A stretch of DNA of 25,726 bases from the NCBI GenBank assembly GCA_031551255.1, contig JAVBNW010000079.1, forward strand, positions 1 to 25,726, written 5' to 3'. Position 1 is the first letter of the stretch, and each line of letters opens with the position of its first letter. Of the stretch, positions 13,914-21,349 are shown one piece after another. The translations under genes and the position numbers were made by a program. Under the pieces are notes generated by a model that saw nothing but the letters and a program-made list of their open reading frames with translations, searched no databases and had not been told where the DNA came from. Source of the DNA: JAVBNW01 sp031551255. Lineage in GTDB: Bacteria; Bacillota; Clostridia; Christensenellales; UBA1750.

Positions 13914-15026
13914 TTAACCGATTACGCTCTCAACGGATGTGTGCGAGAACCCAAGGGAATTCGCCACGTTTTTATTGACGCACAGGCCCTTGGCGGTGTT
14001 GAGCCCCATCGCAAAACCCGGATCGTCCGCCATAGCGGCGATGCCGCCGTTTGCCAGCCGAAGCCCGTAGGCCATGGTGGCGTTCGTCAGCGCCATGGTC
14101 GAAGTTTTGGGAACCGCGCCGGGCATGTTGGCAACGCAGTAGTGCACGATATCTTCTACTTGAAAAGTCGGCGCTTCATGGGTGGTGGGGTGCGAAGTTT
14201 CCACGCAGCCGCCCTGGTCGATCGCAACATCAACGATGACGGAGCGTTTTTTCATGATCCTGAGCATATCGGCCTTGATCAGCCTTGGCGCGGTGGCACC
14301 GGGGATCAGCACTGCACCGATGACGAGATCCGCCTTGGAAATCGCATATTCGACGTTCTCCGGCGAGCTGTGCAGCGTCTGTGCGGCGCCGCCGAACAGG
14401 TCGTCCAAATATGTAAGTCTCTCGATCGAAAGATCGAGCACGGTAACATCCGCGCCCAGGCCCAGCGCAATCTTACATGCGTTGGTGCCGACCACGCCGC
14501 CACCTAGGATCGCCACCTTGCCCTTCTCCACCCCGGGCACCCCGCCCAGCAGCACGCCGCGCCCGCCAAAGGGCTTTTCGAGGTACTTTGCGCCCTCCTG
14601 AAGACTTAGACGGCCGGCGATCTCGCTCATGGGCTTAAGGCACGGAAGCAAACCGTTTTTCGCGGTAATCGTCTCATACGCCACGGCGGAAACCTTATCC
14701 TTGAGCAAACGCTCGGCAAGATGCCGATCCGACGCTAGGTGAAGATAGGTATAAAGGATCATCCCCTCATGGAAAAAGTCGAGCTCTTCGCCGACGGGCT
14801 CCTTTACTTTTACCAGCATATCGGAAGAATCCCATATCTTCCTCGCGTCTTTTTCCATAGCTGCCCCGGCGGCCCGGTAGGCGTCGTCTTCAAACCCGGC
14901 TTCGTACCCCGCCCCGCTTTCCACCGTAACACTGTGACCGGCGGCGACATACATCCTGACGTTGCCCGGCGTAAGCCCTACGCGATATTCATGCGTCTTG
15001 CTCTCTTTTACGCAACCAATTCGCAT
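13914..15026 (-). CDS. ald: alanine dehydrogenase
   Basis: NAD-dependent L-alanine dehydrogenase, which converts alanine plus water to pyruvate, ammonia and NADH, or the reverse. 371 residues from the ATG at 15026, the usual length. Family landmarks: MRIGCVKESKTHEYRVGLTP with substrate-binding Arg15, MLVKVKEP with Lys75, YTYLHLA with catalytic His96, and the Rossmann loop VAILGGGVVGTNACKIA. The GAGGGG at 10-nt spacing decides the start; the open frame reaches 15101, but that extension is not Ald-like. Divergent from glutamate dehydrogenase across a shared regulatory region, so alanine and glutamate nitrogen flow may be controlled together. Confidence 0.95.
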   Translation of the reverse strand: MRIGCVKESKTHEYRVGLTPGNVRMYVAAGHSVTVESGAGYEAGFEDDAYRAAGAAMEKDARKIWDSSDMLVKVKEPVGEELDFFHEGMILYTYLHLASDRHLAERLLKDKVSAVAYETITAKNGLLPCLKPMSEIAGRLSLQEGAKYLEKPFGGRGVLLGGVPGVEKGKVAILGGGVVGTNACKIALGLGADVTVLDLSIERLTYLDDLFGGAAQTLHSSPENVEYAISKADLVIGAVLIPGATAPRLIKADMLRIMKKRSVIVDVAIDQGGCVETSHPTTHEAPTFQVEDIVHYCVANMPGAVPKTSTMALTNATMAYGLRLANGGIAAMADDPGFAMGLNTAKGLCVNKNVANSLGFSHTSVESVIG

Positions 15027-15095
15027 CGTCCATAGACCCCTCTCGGAAAATTTTGAAATCACATTGTCGACTATTTTTTCATAAATTCTAACAAT

Positions 15096-15123
15096 ATGCA
15101 AGTAAAATGATCGCTACTTGCAT
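15096..15123. promoter_or_regulatory. candidate operator upstream of ald
   Basis: Inverted repeat ATGCAAGTA (15096-15104) / TACTTGCAT (15115-15123) with a 10-bp spacer, so the half-sites lie about two helix turns apart. It is 70 bp upstream of the ald start, where a promoter is expected. A regulator of the Lrp/AldR or AdeR kind would be plausible, by inference. Confidence 0.5.
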
Positions 15124-15192
15124 CCAATAACTATCCCGATCGCAGCCAGGGCGATTTTACGGCAATTTCGCCCGTACGGAGTCGCTTTTTTA

Positions 15193-15221
15193 TTGACAGT
15201 TTGCATGATTGCGCGTATACT
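15193..15221 (+). promoter_or_regulatory. strong sigma-A-type promoter of gdh
   Basis: Perfect TTGACA (15193-15198), a 17-bp spacer and TATACT (15216-15221). The transcript would start near 15228. Confidence 0.88.
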
Positions 15222-15222
15222 T

Positions 15223-15239
15223 TCCCCAATCTTTGGGGA
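15223..15239 (+). promoter_or_regulatory. hairpin at the 5' end of the gdh transcript
   Basis: TCCCCAA-TCT-TTGGGGA, a 7-bp stem lying across the predicted start of transcription. It may be an operator or a 5' stabilising stem. Confidence 0.45.
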
Positions 15240-15318
15240 CTTGTTGCCTATAAAAGTCGTCAAAAAGTTATCGTCTTTTCTTGTGTTACTCAAATATAGC
15301 GAACTATGGAGGGGCAGC

Positions 15319-16605
15319 ATGGCAGCATCAAACTACAATCCTTTCGACAACGCAAAGGCCCAGTTTGACAACGTGGCCGACATCCTGGGGCTGGAAGGCG
15401 GCGTACGCGATCTTCTTCGCGAGCCCATGAAGGAATTTCACTTCACGATCCCCGTCAAGATGGACGACGGAACGACAAAAGTGTTCAAGGCCTTCCGCAT
15501 CAAGCACAACGATGCGCGCGGCCCCGCCAAGGGCGGCATTCGCTTCCATCCGCAGGAGACGGCCGATACCGTGCGCGCGCTGTCCATGTGGATGACCTGG
15601 AAGTGCGCCGTGGTGGATATCCCACTGGGCGGCGGCAAGGGCGGCGTCATCTGCGACCCGCATAACCTTTCCCAGGGCGAGCAAGAGAGGCTGTGCCGCG
15701 GCTACGTGCGCCAGCTCTATGGCCAGATTGGCCCGAACATCGACGTGCCCGCGCCGGATGTGATGACCAACGGCCAGCACATGCTCTGGATGATGGACGA
15801 GTACGAGACCATCGCCGGCGCGCGCTACCCCGGCGTCATCACCGGTAAGCCGGTGGGCATGGGCGGTTCTTTGGGCCGCACCGAGGCAACGGGCTACGGC
15901 GTTTACTATGTTCTTGAAGACATGCTCACCAAAAAGGGCGTCAAGGTAACCGGCACCACCGCCAGCTTCCAGGGCTTTGGCAACGTGGCCGAATATGCCG
16001 CGCGCATGTACACCGAAAACGGAGGCAAGGTCGTCGCCGTTTCGTGCTGGATCCAATCCGAAGGCAAGAGCTATACTTTTAAAAAGGCGTCCGGCTGCAA
16101 TATCCCCGAGCTATGCTCCATCAAAGACAGCTTCGGCAGCATCGATAAGGCCAAGGCGCAGGCCCTGGGCTATGAGATTCTGCCCGGCGACGCGTGGATT
16201 TCGCAGGATGTCGACATCCTAATCCCCGCCGCGCTGGAAAACCAGATCACCCCCGCCGTGTTCCCGAGCATCTCTAAGCAGGTCAAGCTTATTTGTGAGG
16301 CCGCAAACGGCCCCACCACCCCGGACTGCGACCCGCTGATCAAGGAGCGCGGCATCGATCTCTTGCCCGATTTCCTCACCAACGCCGGCGGCGTTACCTG
16401 CAGCTACTTCGAGCAGGTGCAGTGCAACATGAACTACTTCTGGAGCAAGGAAGAAGTGCTCGAAAAGCTCAAGTTTGCGATGACCCGCGCGTTCCGCGCC
16501 GTGTACGACGTCGCGCAGGAGAAAAACGTGTATATGCGCGACGCGGCATACATCATCGCGATCAACCGCGTCGCAAGCGCAGTGAAGCTTCGCGGGTGGG
16601 TATAA
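15319..16605 (+). CDS. gdhA: glutamate dehydrogenase
   Basis: Hexameric-type glutamate dehydrogenase, 428 residues, converting glutamate to 2-oxoglutarate and ammonia with NAD(P). Substrate and catalytic residues are in place: GPAKGGIRFHP (Lys71), MTWKCAVVDIPLGGGKGG (Lys95 and Lys107), PAPDVMTNGQHM (Asp147). The coenzyme domain has the FQGFGNVAEYAA loop, and the C-terminal LLPDFLTNAGGVTCSYFE segment is normal. Cofactor preference cannot be read safely. Start at ATG 15319 behind GGAGGGG; the frame is open to 15118, but that part is the promoter and leader. Followed by an intrinsic terminator, so probably monocistronic. Confidence 0.95.
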   Translation: MAASNYNPFDNAKAQFDNVADILGLEGGVRDLLREPMKEFHFTIPVKMDDGTTKVFKAFRIKHNDARGPAKGGIRFHPQETADTVRALSMWMTWKCAVVDIPLGGGKGGVICDPHNLSQGEQERLCRGYVRQLYGQIGPNIDVPAPDVMTNGQHMLWMMDEYETIAGARYPGVITGKPVGMGGSLGRTEATGYGVYYVLEDMLTKKGVKVTGTTASFQGFGNVAEYAARMYTENGGKVVAVSCWIQSEGKSYTFKKASGCNIPELCSIKDSFGSIDKAKAQALGYEILPGDAWISQDVDILIPAALENQITPAVFPSISKQVKLICEAANGPTTPDCDPLIKERGIDLLPDFLTNAGGVTCSYFEQVQCNMNYFWSKEEVLEKLKFAMTRAFRAVYDVAQEKNVYMRDAAYIIAINRVASAVKLRGWV

Positions 16606-16627
16606 GAAAACTTTTCACGCTTTATTG

Positions 16628-16662
16628 GGGAGCGGGATTTATCTCGCTCCCTTACTTTATTT
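16628..16662 (+). terminator. intrinsic terminator of gdh
   Basis: 10-bp stem GGGAGCGGGA / TCTCGCTCCC with a TTTA loop and one G-U pair, then TTACTTTATTT. It lies 22 bp after the stop. Confidence 0.82.
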
Positions 16663-16665
16663 GCA

Positions 16666-16694
16666 TTGCGCTTCGCCTGGTATAGCTGTACGAT
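16666..16694 (+). promoter_or_regulatory. possible promoter of the kinase gene pair
   Basis: TTGCGC (16666-16671), a 17-bp spacer, TACGAT (16689-16694). Weak. A GCGGT-A-ACCGC palindrome follows at 16706-16716 in the leader. Confidence 0.3.
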
Positions 16695-16737
16695 GGCGGT
16701 AGGTCGCGGTAACCGCTGATGAAAGCGAGGGAGGCGC

Positions 16738-17397
16738 ATGGATTGTCCGAAATGCGGTGCGGATCTTCAGCAATGCCACATCTTGGAGGATCGCTACGTT
16801 GCGCCGATGAAAAATAAATCCAGGATCATCGCCCCCACATGTGCGCGCTGCGGGCGGCTCATACAAACTTTGGACGTTTTGGATAACATCGTGGATCATC
16901 GGAAAGTCTTATTGCTGAGCGGCACCGCCGGGACCGGGAAAACCGCGCTCGGCCAGCTGATCGAACGAAGATGCGGCTATGTCTTCATCGACGGAGACGC
17001 CATGCAAAAAAGAGTGCACCATCGCGCCATGTCCGACCCCGCGCTCCGCGTTGACGAACACGCCTTCCACTCCGAAACCATTGCTACCATGCTGGCCCTG
17101 CTGGGCTTGGGTTATCATGTCGTCGTAGGCTATGTGATCGATGAAAAGCGCCTTGCAACCTATGTGAGCGCGCTTAAGCATTTCGGAATTGCGCCGGTTT
17201 TCCGCGTTCTCGTTCCTGAAAGAAGCGTGTGCCTTGAGCGCGATCTCGCCAGAGAGTGCTGGACAGCCGGAGAAACTTGGGTAGACAAATGGCACGAACC
17301 AATGCGTTCGTTTTTGTATACCAAACCTTGGGCGTGCATCGATAACTCGCGCGAATCCTTAGAAGAAACTTTTCGCCGGTTCGTGGATATTGTTTAG
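16738..17397 (+). CDS. zinc-ribbon P-loop kinase-like protein, unknown substrate
   Basis: 219 residues. The N-terminus has two CxxC pairs, Cys3/Cys6 (CPKC) and Cys35/Cys38 (CARC), a likely zinc ribbon. Residues ~55-215 are a small-molecule kinase fold: Walker A GTAGTGKT (62-69), a probable catalytic acid in FIDGD (83-87), HVVVGYVID as a second strand and a lid-like RDLAREC (168-174), as in the AAA_33/gluconate-kinase group. No known family name can be given and the substrate is unknown. The ribosome site GAGGGAGG lies very close to the ATG. The stop lies 53 bp before the large PPDK-type gene on the same strand with no terminator between, so the two are probably co-transcribed. Confidence 0.72.
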   Translation: MDCPKCGADLQQCHILEDRYVAPMKNKSRIIAPTCARCGRLIQTLDVLDNIVDHRKVLLLSGTAGTGKTALGQLIERRCGYVFIDGDAMQKRVHHRAMSDPALRVDEHAFHSETIATMLALLGLGYHVVVGYVIDEKRLATYVSALKHFGIAPVFRVLVPERSVCLERDLARECWTAGETWVDKWHEPMRSFLYTKPWACIDNSRESLEETFRRFVDIV

Positions 17398-17450
17398 GCG
17401 CGCTTGTACCCCGCGGCCCGCCGTCTTCGCAACGGCAAGGAGGGAAACAT

Positions 17451-20400
17451 ATGGATCTTCACGATACCTGGTTGCTGGCCGAGCGCGCCAAGGAACTCGA
17501 ATGCATGTATGCGGTGGACGAAGTGCTGCTCAACCAGCGCCTGACCACCGGCGAGGCGATGAATGCCATCGTGGCGATCATCCCCTCCGGCTTTGCGCAT
17601 CCTAAGCGATGCAAGGTGCGCCTTACGCTCAACGGCCGCGAGTATAAGAGCCAACAGTTTGAACAGGCGGATTTTCGCCATTGGGCGCCGATCGATATGC
17701 GTGGGCAGACCGTCGGCACGATCGAAATTGCCTTTTCCTCCTCGCCCGGCGAAGAGGCGGACGACCTTTTACCCAGCGAAGTTAAGCTAATTTCTGTTAT
17801 CGCGCAGCGCGTGTCGCAGTTGGCGCTCAGCCTGCAGCGGGAGCTCTCGCTGCTACTAGATACCCTGGAGCGCGTAGATCCGGATATGCTGGCGCGCATC
17901 GGCGAAAAGCTGCGCGTTTACTTGCGCGGCGCTGCGGGAGAGGCGGCAGACGATCTTACGGGTGACGATGAAAAGAGCCCGGCCTACGGCGAGGTCAACG
18001 CGCCGATGCTGGAAACCGGCACCCGCGCACCGGGGGCCATCGCCCGCTTGGTCACGGCCGCCACATCGTTTCTATCCATCGCCCAGGCGCGCGACCTTTT
18101 TAATGGCTGGATTCAGGAAGAACAGGCGCTCTCCCTTGTAAAAACCGTAGACAGCAAGGATGCCGACGTCGCCGCCATCCTCGAAGCGATCCGCAAATAC
18201 GCGTTCTCCCTCGGCGGCCATCGCGGCGGTAAAACGGAAACATGGCTCCTTTCAGAACTGTGCCATCGATTTTTGACGAACGACGAGCACCTGATCGGCC
18301 TGGTGCTGGATAATCTTAAAGTTGCGGATTTTGAGCCCATGATCGAAAAAGTCATCTGCACGGGCCGTAGTTCGGGCAACATCGGCGGAAAGGGCGCGGG
18401 CCTTTTCATCGCGCAGCAGATCGTTCAACATGCTGCGAAGGAAGACTCCGTGCTTGCAAACATCAAGGTGCCCAAAACGTGGTACATCGCCGCCGATCAA
18501 ATCGTAGACTTTTTGCACCACAACAACCTTGAAGAGATGAACGAATACAAGTACAATTCTCTGTACCATCTGCGCATGACTTATCCGGGCGTGGTGGCGA
18601 AAATACGCGGGGCAAAGCTTCCGCCGCACGTGATGCAGATGCTGGGCATTGCGCTGGACGACCTTGGCGAGCGGCCGATCATCGTCAGATCTTCCTCCTT
18701 GCTCGAAGACCGCGGCAAGGCGGCGTTCAGCGGCAAATATAAGAGCCTTTTCCTCGCCAACCAGGGCGAAAAGCCTAAGCGGCTCAAGCAGCTTGTCGAG
18801 GCGGTTCTTGAGGTGTACTCGTCGATGTACAACCCCGATTCTATCCAATACCGCAAGGAGCGCGAACTTCTTAACTTTACCGAGCAAATGGGCATCCTGA
18901 TCCAGGAAGTCGTCGGTCAAAAGATCGGCCCGTACTTCGCGCCGGCATATGCCGGGGTCGCCTTTTCCAATAACCTTTTGCGTTGGTCGCCGCGCATTCG
19001 CCGCGAAGGGGGCCTGGTAAGGATCGTCATGGGGCTGGGCACGCGCGCGGTCGACCGCGTGAACGACGACTATACCGTACTCTACTCCCCCGGCCAGCCC
19101 GGCCTTCGCATTAACCAGACCCCTGAGGATATTCGCCATTATTCCCAAAAGAATATCGATGTGATCCACCTTGAAAACGGCTCGTTTGAAACGGTGAATA
19201 TACGGGATTTTCTCAAGGAATGCGCGCCGGAAATCCCCTTCCTCAGCCGCATGGTATCGGCATATACCCCGGATAACATGCTCGCGAAGAACGCCTTTGA
19301 GCTGAACCCAAATAAGGACGATCTGGTCGTAACGATGGAGGGCGTAATTTCCCAAAGCGGCTTCACACCCATGATCAAGCGGCTCCTTACCGTGCTTAGC
19401 AACGCAATGGATACGCCGGTAGATATAGAGTTTGCGTTCGACGGCGAGGCGCTGTATCTCTTGCAATGCCGCCCGCAGAGCCACGGCAGCCTCCACCGGC
19501 CCGCGCCGATTCCTCAACAGCTCGATAAACAGGATGTTCTGTTCACCGCCAACCGCTTTGTGCCCGACGGGTTGATCGAGAGCATATCGCACATCGTCTA
19601 CGTGAGCCCCGAAGGGTACGCCCAGCTCGCCACGCACGAAGATCTTCTGAATGTGGGGCGCGCGGTGGGCGAACTGAACGAGCTGCTCCCTCGCCGCAAG
19701 TATATTTTGATGGGGCCTGGGCGCTGGGGTAGTCGGGGGGATATCAAGCTGGGCGTGCGCGTCACCTATTCCGACATCAACAACACCGCCGCGCTGATCG
19801 AAATCGCGTATGAAAAACAAAGCTACGTGCCGGAGCTTTCGTTCGGAACGCACTTTTTTCAGGATTTAGTGGAGAGAGGCATTCACTATTTGCCTTTGTA
19901 CCCGGCCAGGAGCGGAGTTACATACCGCGAGCGCTTCTTTGAAAGGACCGACAACATGCTCGGCGAAATCCTCCCCCGGTATGCCCACCTGGAGGGAGCG
20001 CTCAGGGTAATCGACGTTACACGCGCCGGCTTTGGCAAAACCCTGTGCATCCACATGAATTCCGAGCTGGACGAGGCCGTCGCGTTTCTTACCGCCGAAG
20101 GCACAAGCGGCGAGGGAGAGCCCCTGCGCGAAAGCGCGGAAATATCGCCGCCCGACCGCGCGTTCAGTTGGCAATGGCGCCACTACATGGCCCAGCAGCT
20201 CGCGCAGGCGATGGATTTTGACGAGCTTGGCGTCAAAGGAATCTATCTATTCGGCTCCACCAACACAGGCTTAACCGGCATCGGAAGCGACATCGACCTG
20301 CTCATCCATGTCGCGGACGACGCGCAAGGCGCGGCGCGCGCGAACCTTCTTCGCTGGCTGGACGGCTGGGGCCGGGCGTTGGCGCGCATCAATTTTCTCA

Positions 20401-20525
20401 GGACGGGATACGATGCCCAGACGCTGCTGGATGTGCATATCGTCACCGACGAAGACATCGCAAGGGGCGATTCCTACGCAGCGAAAATCAACTCCGTCGT
20501 CGATCCGGCGACGAGGCTGAGATAG
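17451..20525 (+). CDS. PPDK/PEP-synthase ATP-grasp protein with GAF-like N-terminus and C-terminal nucleotidyltransferase
   Basis: 1024 residues. ~1-140: GAF-like domain (AVDEVLLNQ ... VKLISVIAQRVSQLALSLQREL). ~150-300: helical linker. ~303-675: PPDK_N (PEP/pyruvate-binding ATP-grasp), with SSGNIGGKGAGL (307-318), IIVRSSSLLED (410-420) and the closing VDIEFAFDGEALYLLQCRP (657-675). ~676-880: a region with GPGRWGSRGDIKLG (755-768) and FGTHFFQDL (798-806); I recall this pair from PPDK-like proteins of Bacteroidota, function unknown. ~905-1010: nucleotidyltransferase, LFGSTNTGLTGIGSDIDLLI (933-952) with Asp947 and Asp949 and a third acid, Asp994, in LLDVHIV. The phosphohistidine swivel and PEP-binding barrel of true PPDK or PEP synthase are missing, so it is not a PEP-forming enzyme of the usual kind. 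AAGGAGGG precedes the ATG. It ends 6 bp from a convergent gene. Confidence 0.8.
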   Translation: MDLHDTWLLAERAKELECMYAVDEVLLNQRLTTGEAMNAIVAIIPSGFAHPKRCKVRLTLNGREYKSQQFEQADFRHWAPIDMRGQTVGTIEIAFSSSPGEEADDLLPSEVKLISVIAQRVSQLALSLQRELSLLLDTLERVDPDMLARIGEKLRVYLRGAAGEAADDLTGDDEKSPAYGEVNAPMLETGTRAPGAIARLVTAATSFLSIAQARDLFNGWIQEEQALSLVKTVDSKDADVAAILEAIRKYAFSLGGHRGGKTETWLLSELCHRFLTNDEHLIGLVLDNLKVADFEPMIEKVICTGRSSGNIGGKGAGLFIAQQIVQHAAKEDSVLANIKVPKTWYIAADQIVDFLHHNNLEEMNEYKYNSLYHLRMTYPGVVAKIRGAKLPPHVMQMLGIALDDLGERPIIVRSSSLLEDRGKAAFSGKYKSLFLANQGEKPKRLKQLVEAVLEVYSSMYNPDSIQYRKERELLNFTEQMGILIQEVVGQKIGPYFAPAYAGVAFSNNLLRWSPRIRREGGLVRIVMGLGTRAVDRVNDDYTVLYSPGQPGLRINQTPEDIRHYSQKNIDVIHLENGSFETVNIRDFLKECAPEIPFLSRMVSAYTPDNMLAKNAFELNPNKDDLVVTMEGVISQSGFTPMIKRLLTVLSNAMDTPVDIEFAFDGEALYLLQCRPQSHGSLHRPAPIPQQLDKQDVLFTANRFVPDGLIESISHIVYVSPEGYAQLATHEDLLNVGRAVGELNELLPRRKYILMGPGRWGSRGDIKLGVRVTYSDINNTAALIEIAYEKQSYVPELSFGTHFFQDLVERGIHYLPLYPARSGVTYRERFFERTDNMLGEILPRYAHLEGALRVIDVTRAGFGKTLCIHMNSELDEAVAFLTAEGTSGEGEPLRESAEISPPDRAFSWQWRHYMAQQLAQAMDFDELGVKGIYLFGSTNTGLTGIGSDIDLLIHVADDAQGAARANLLRWLDGWGRALARINFLRTGYDAQTLLDVHIVTDEDIARGDSYAAKINSVVDPATRLR

Positions 20526-20531
20526 CGGCCT

Positions 20532-21179
20532 TTAAAACTGATCTATCGTGGATGCTTTGACCGCCGCTAGAAAGCCGGCCGGCGCTTTCGCCGTGCGAAG
20601 ACGCGCAAAGTGCTCGCCGGGCATGCATTGTTTGAGGAGCGGCAGGCATTCTTCGAGATGATTGTCTCGGTAACCGACGACGGGATCCGTTAAAAAGGCA
20701 AACCCAAAGTCGGCGTATAGCTTAATCGCGCGGTAGCTCCCGGGCTGCGTATGTAGGTATACCGGATAATCTTCCGGATCGATCCCCTTCATCACGATCG
20801 ACAAAAGCGCCCTTCCGATTCCGCGCCCTTCGTAAGGAGGTAGCACCTTGAGCCAGTGAAGGGTGGTAATGAATCCGTACGCCTTCCACGCAAAGCAGGT
20901 GGCGATGGGCGTATCGGCCTCATCGCATACAAACAGACACTTGCGAAAAAACAAATCCCCTTCGCCCGCATAGACATCCTCAAAAAAACGCGTCATAAAG
21001 CCCAGGTTCGCCTCGGCCAACTGCGCATCGTCAAATGGCATGGCCATCCAAAGAGCAAGTTCATTTTTTCTTATGGCGCGCACGGCGTAACCCGGCGGCA
21101 ATGCGGAAAATGCGACTTCGTTCGCCCTTTCGCACATCATAAACAGGTTTTTATCGGGGATTTTCTCGTCCAATGCCAT
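20532..21179 (-). CDS. GNAT-family N-acetyltransferase
   Basis: About 215 residues. The acetyl-CoA-binding signature is clear: LHWLKVLPPYEGRGIGRAL, with the R/Q-x-x-G-x-G/A loop, followed by YPVYLHTQPGSYRAIKLYADFGF, the usual motif B region. The N-terminal half (KNLFMMCERANEVAFSALPPGYAVRAI) resembles GNAT proteins of unknown substrate. An AGGAGG touches the ATG at 21179 with no spacing, whereas the TTG at 21173 stands 6 nt from it, so a TTG start is possible. The open frame upstream to 21272 lacks family-like sequence. Convergent with the PPDK-type gene and divergent from the next gene. Confidence 0.85.
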   Translation of the reverse strand: MALDEKIPDKNLFMMCERANEVAFSALPPGYAVRAIRKNELALWMAMPFDDAQLAEANLGFMTRFFEDVYAGEGDLFFRKCLFVCDEADTPIATCFAWKAYGFITTLHWLKVLPPYEGRGIGRALLSIVMKGIDPEDYPVYLHTQPGSYRAIKLYADFGFAFLTDPVVGYRDNHLEECLPLLKQCMPGEHFARLRTAKAPAGFLAAVKASTIDQF

Positions 21180-21291
21180 CCTCCTCACGCTTGTCGGCTG
21201 CTTAATGCATATCCTGGTTCCGAACTGTAAACTATTCCATGCCGTGTGGCGTTGCAAGGAAAGGGATTGCAAGCTTATCCCGGCATCAAGT

Positions 21292-21320
21292 TTTGCGCAA
21301 TATACCTCGATATTTATGAT
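21292..21320 (+). promoter_or_regulatory. probable promoter of the hypothetical gene at 21350
   Basis: TTGCGC (21293-21298), a 16-bp spacer, TATGAT (21315-21320), 29 bp before the start codon. Confidence 0.45.
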
Positions 21321-21349
21321 GTGGAAACCTTTAACAGGAGGGGTTTGCC

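Larger units (their letters stand above)
15027..15318. other. divergent ald-gdh control region
   Basis: 292 bp. It contains the strong gdh promoter, a 9-bp inverted repeat near ald, a second inverted repeat GGGCGA/TCGCCC (15149-15173) and a short hairpin at the gdh transcript start. A convincing -35/-10 for ald on the minus strand was not found. Confidence 0.6.

Noticed and set aside
15027..15318. Riboswitch in the gdh leader
   Set aside because: The leader is only about 90 nt with one 7-bp hairpin and no terminator or known aptamer pattern.
17451..20525. Genuine PEP synthase or pyruvate phosphate dikinase
   Set aside because: Only the ATP-grasp half is present; neither the swivel histidine motif nor the C-terminal PEP-utilising barrel is found in the sequence.
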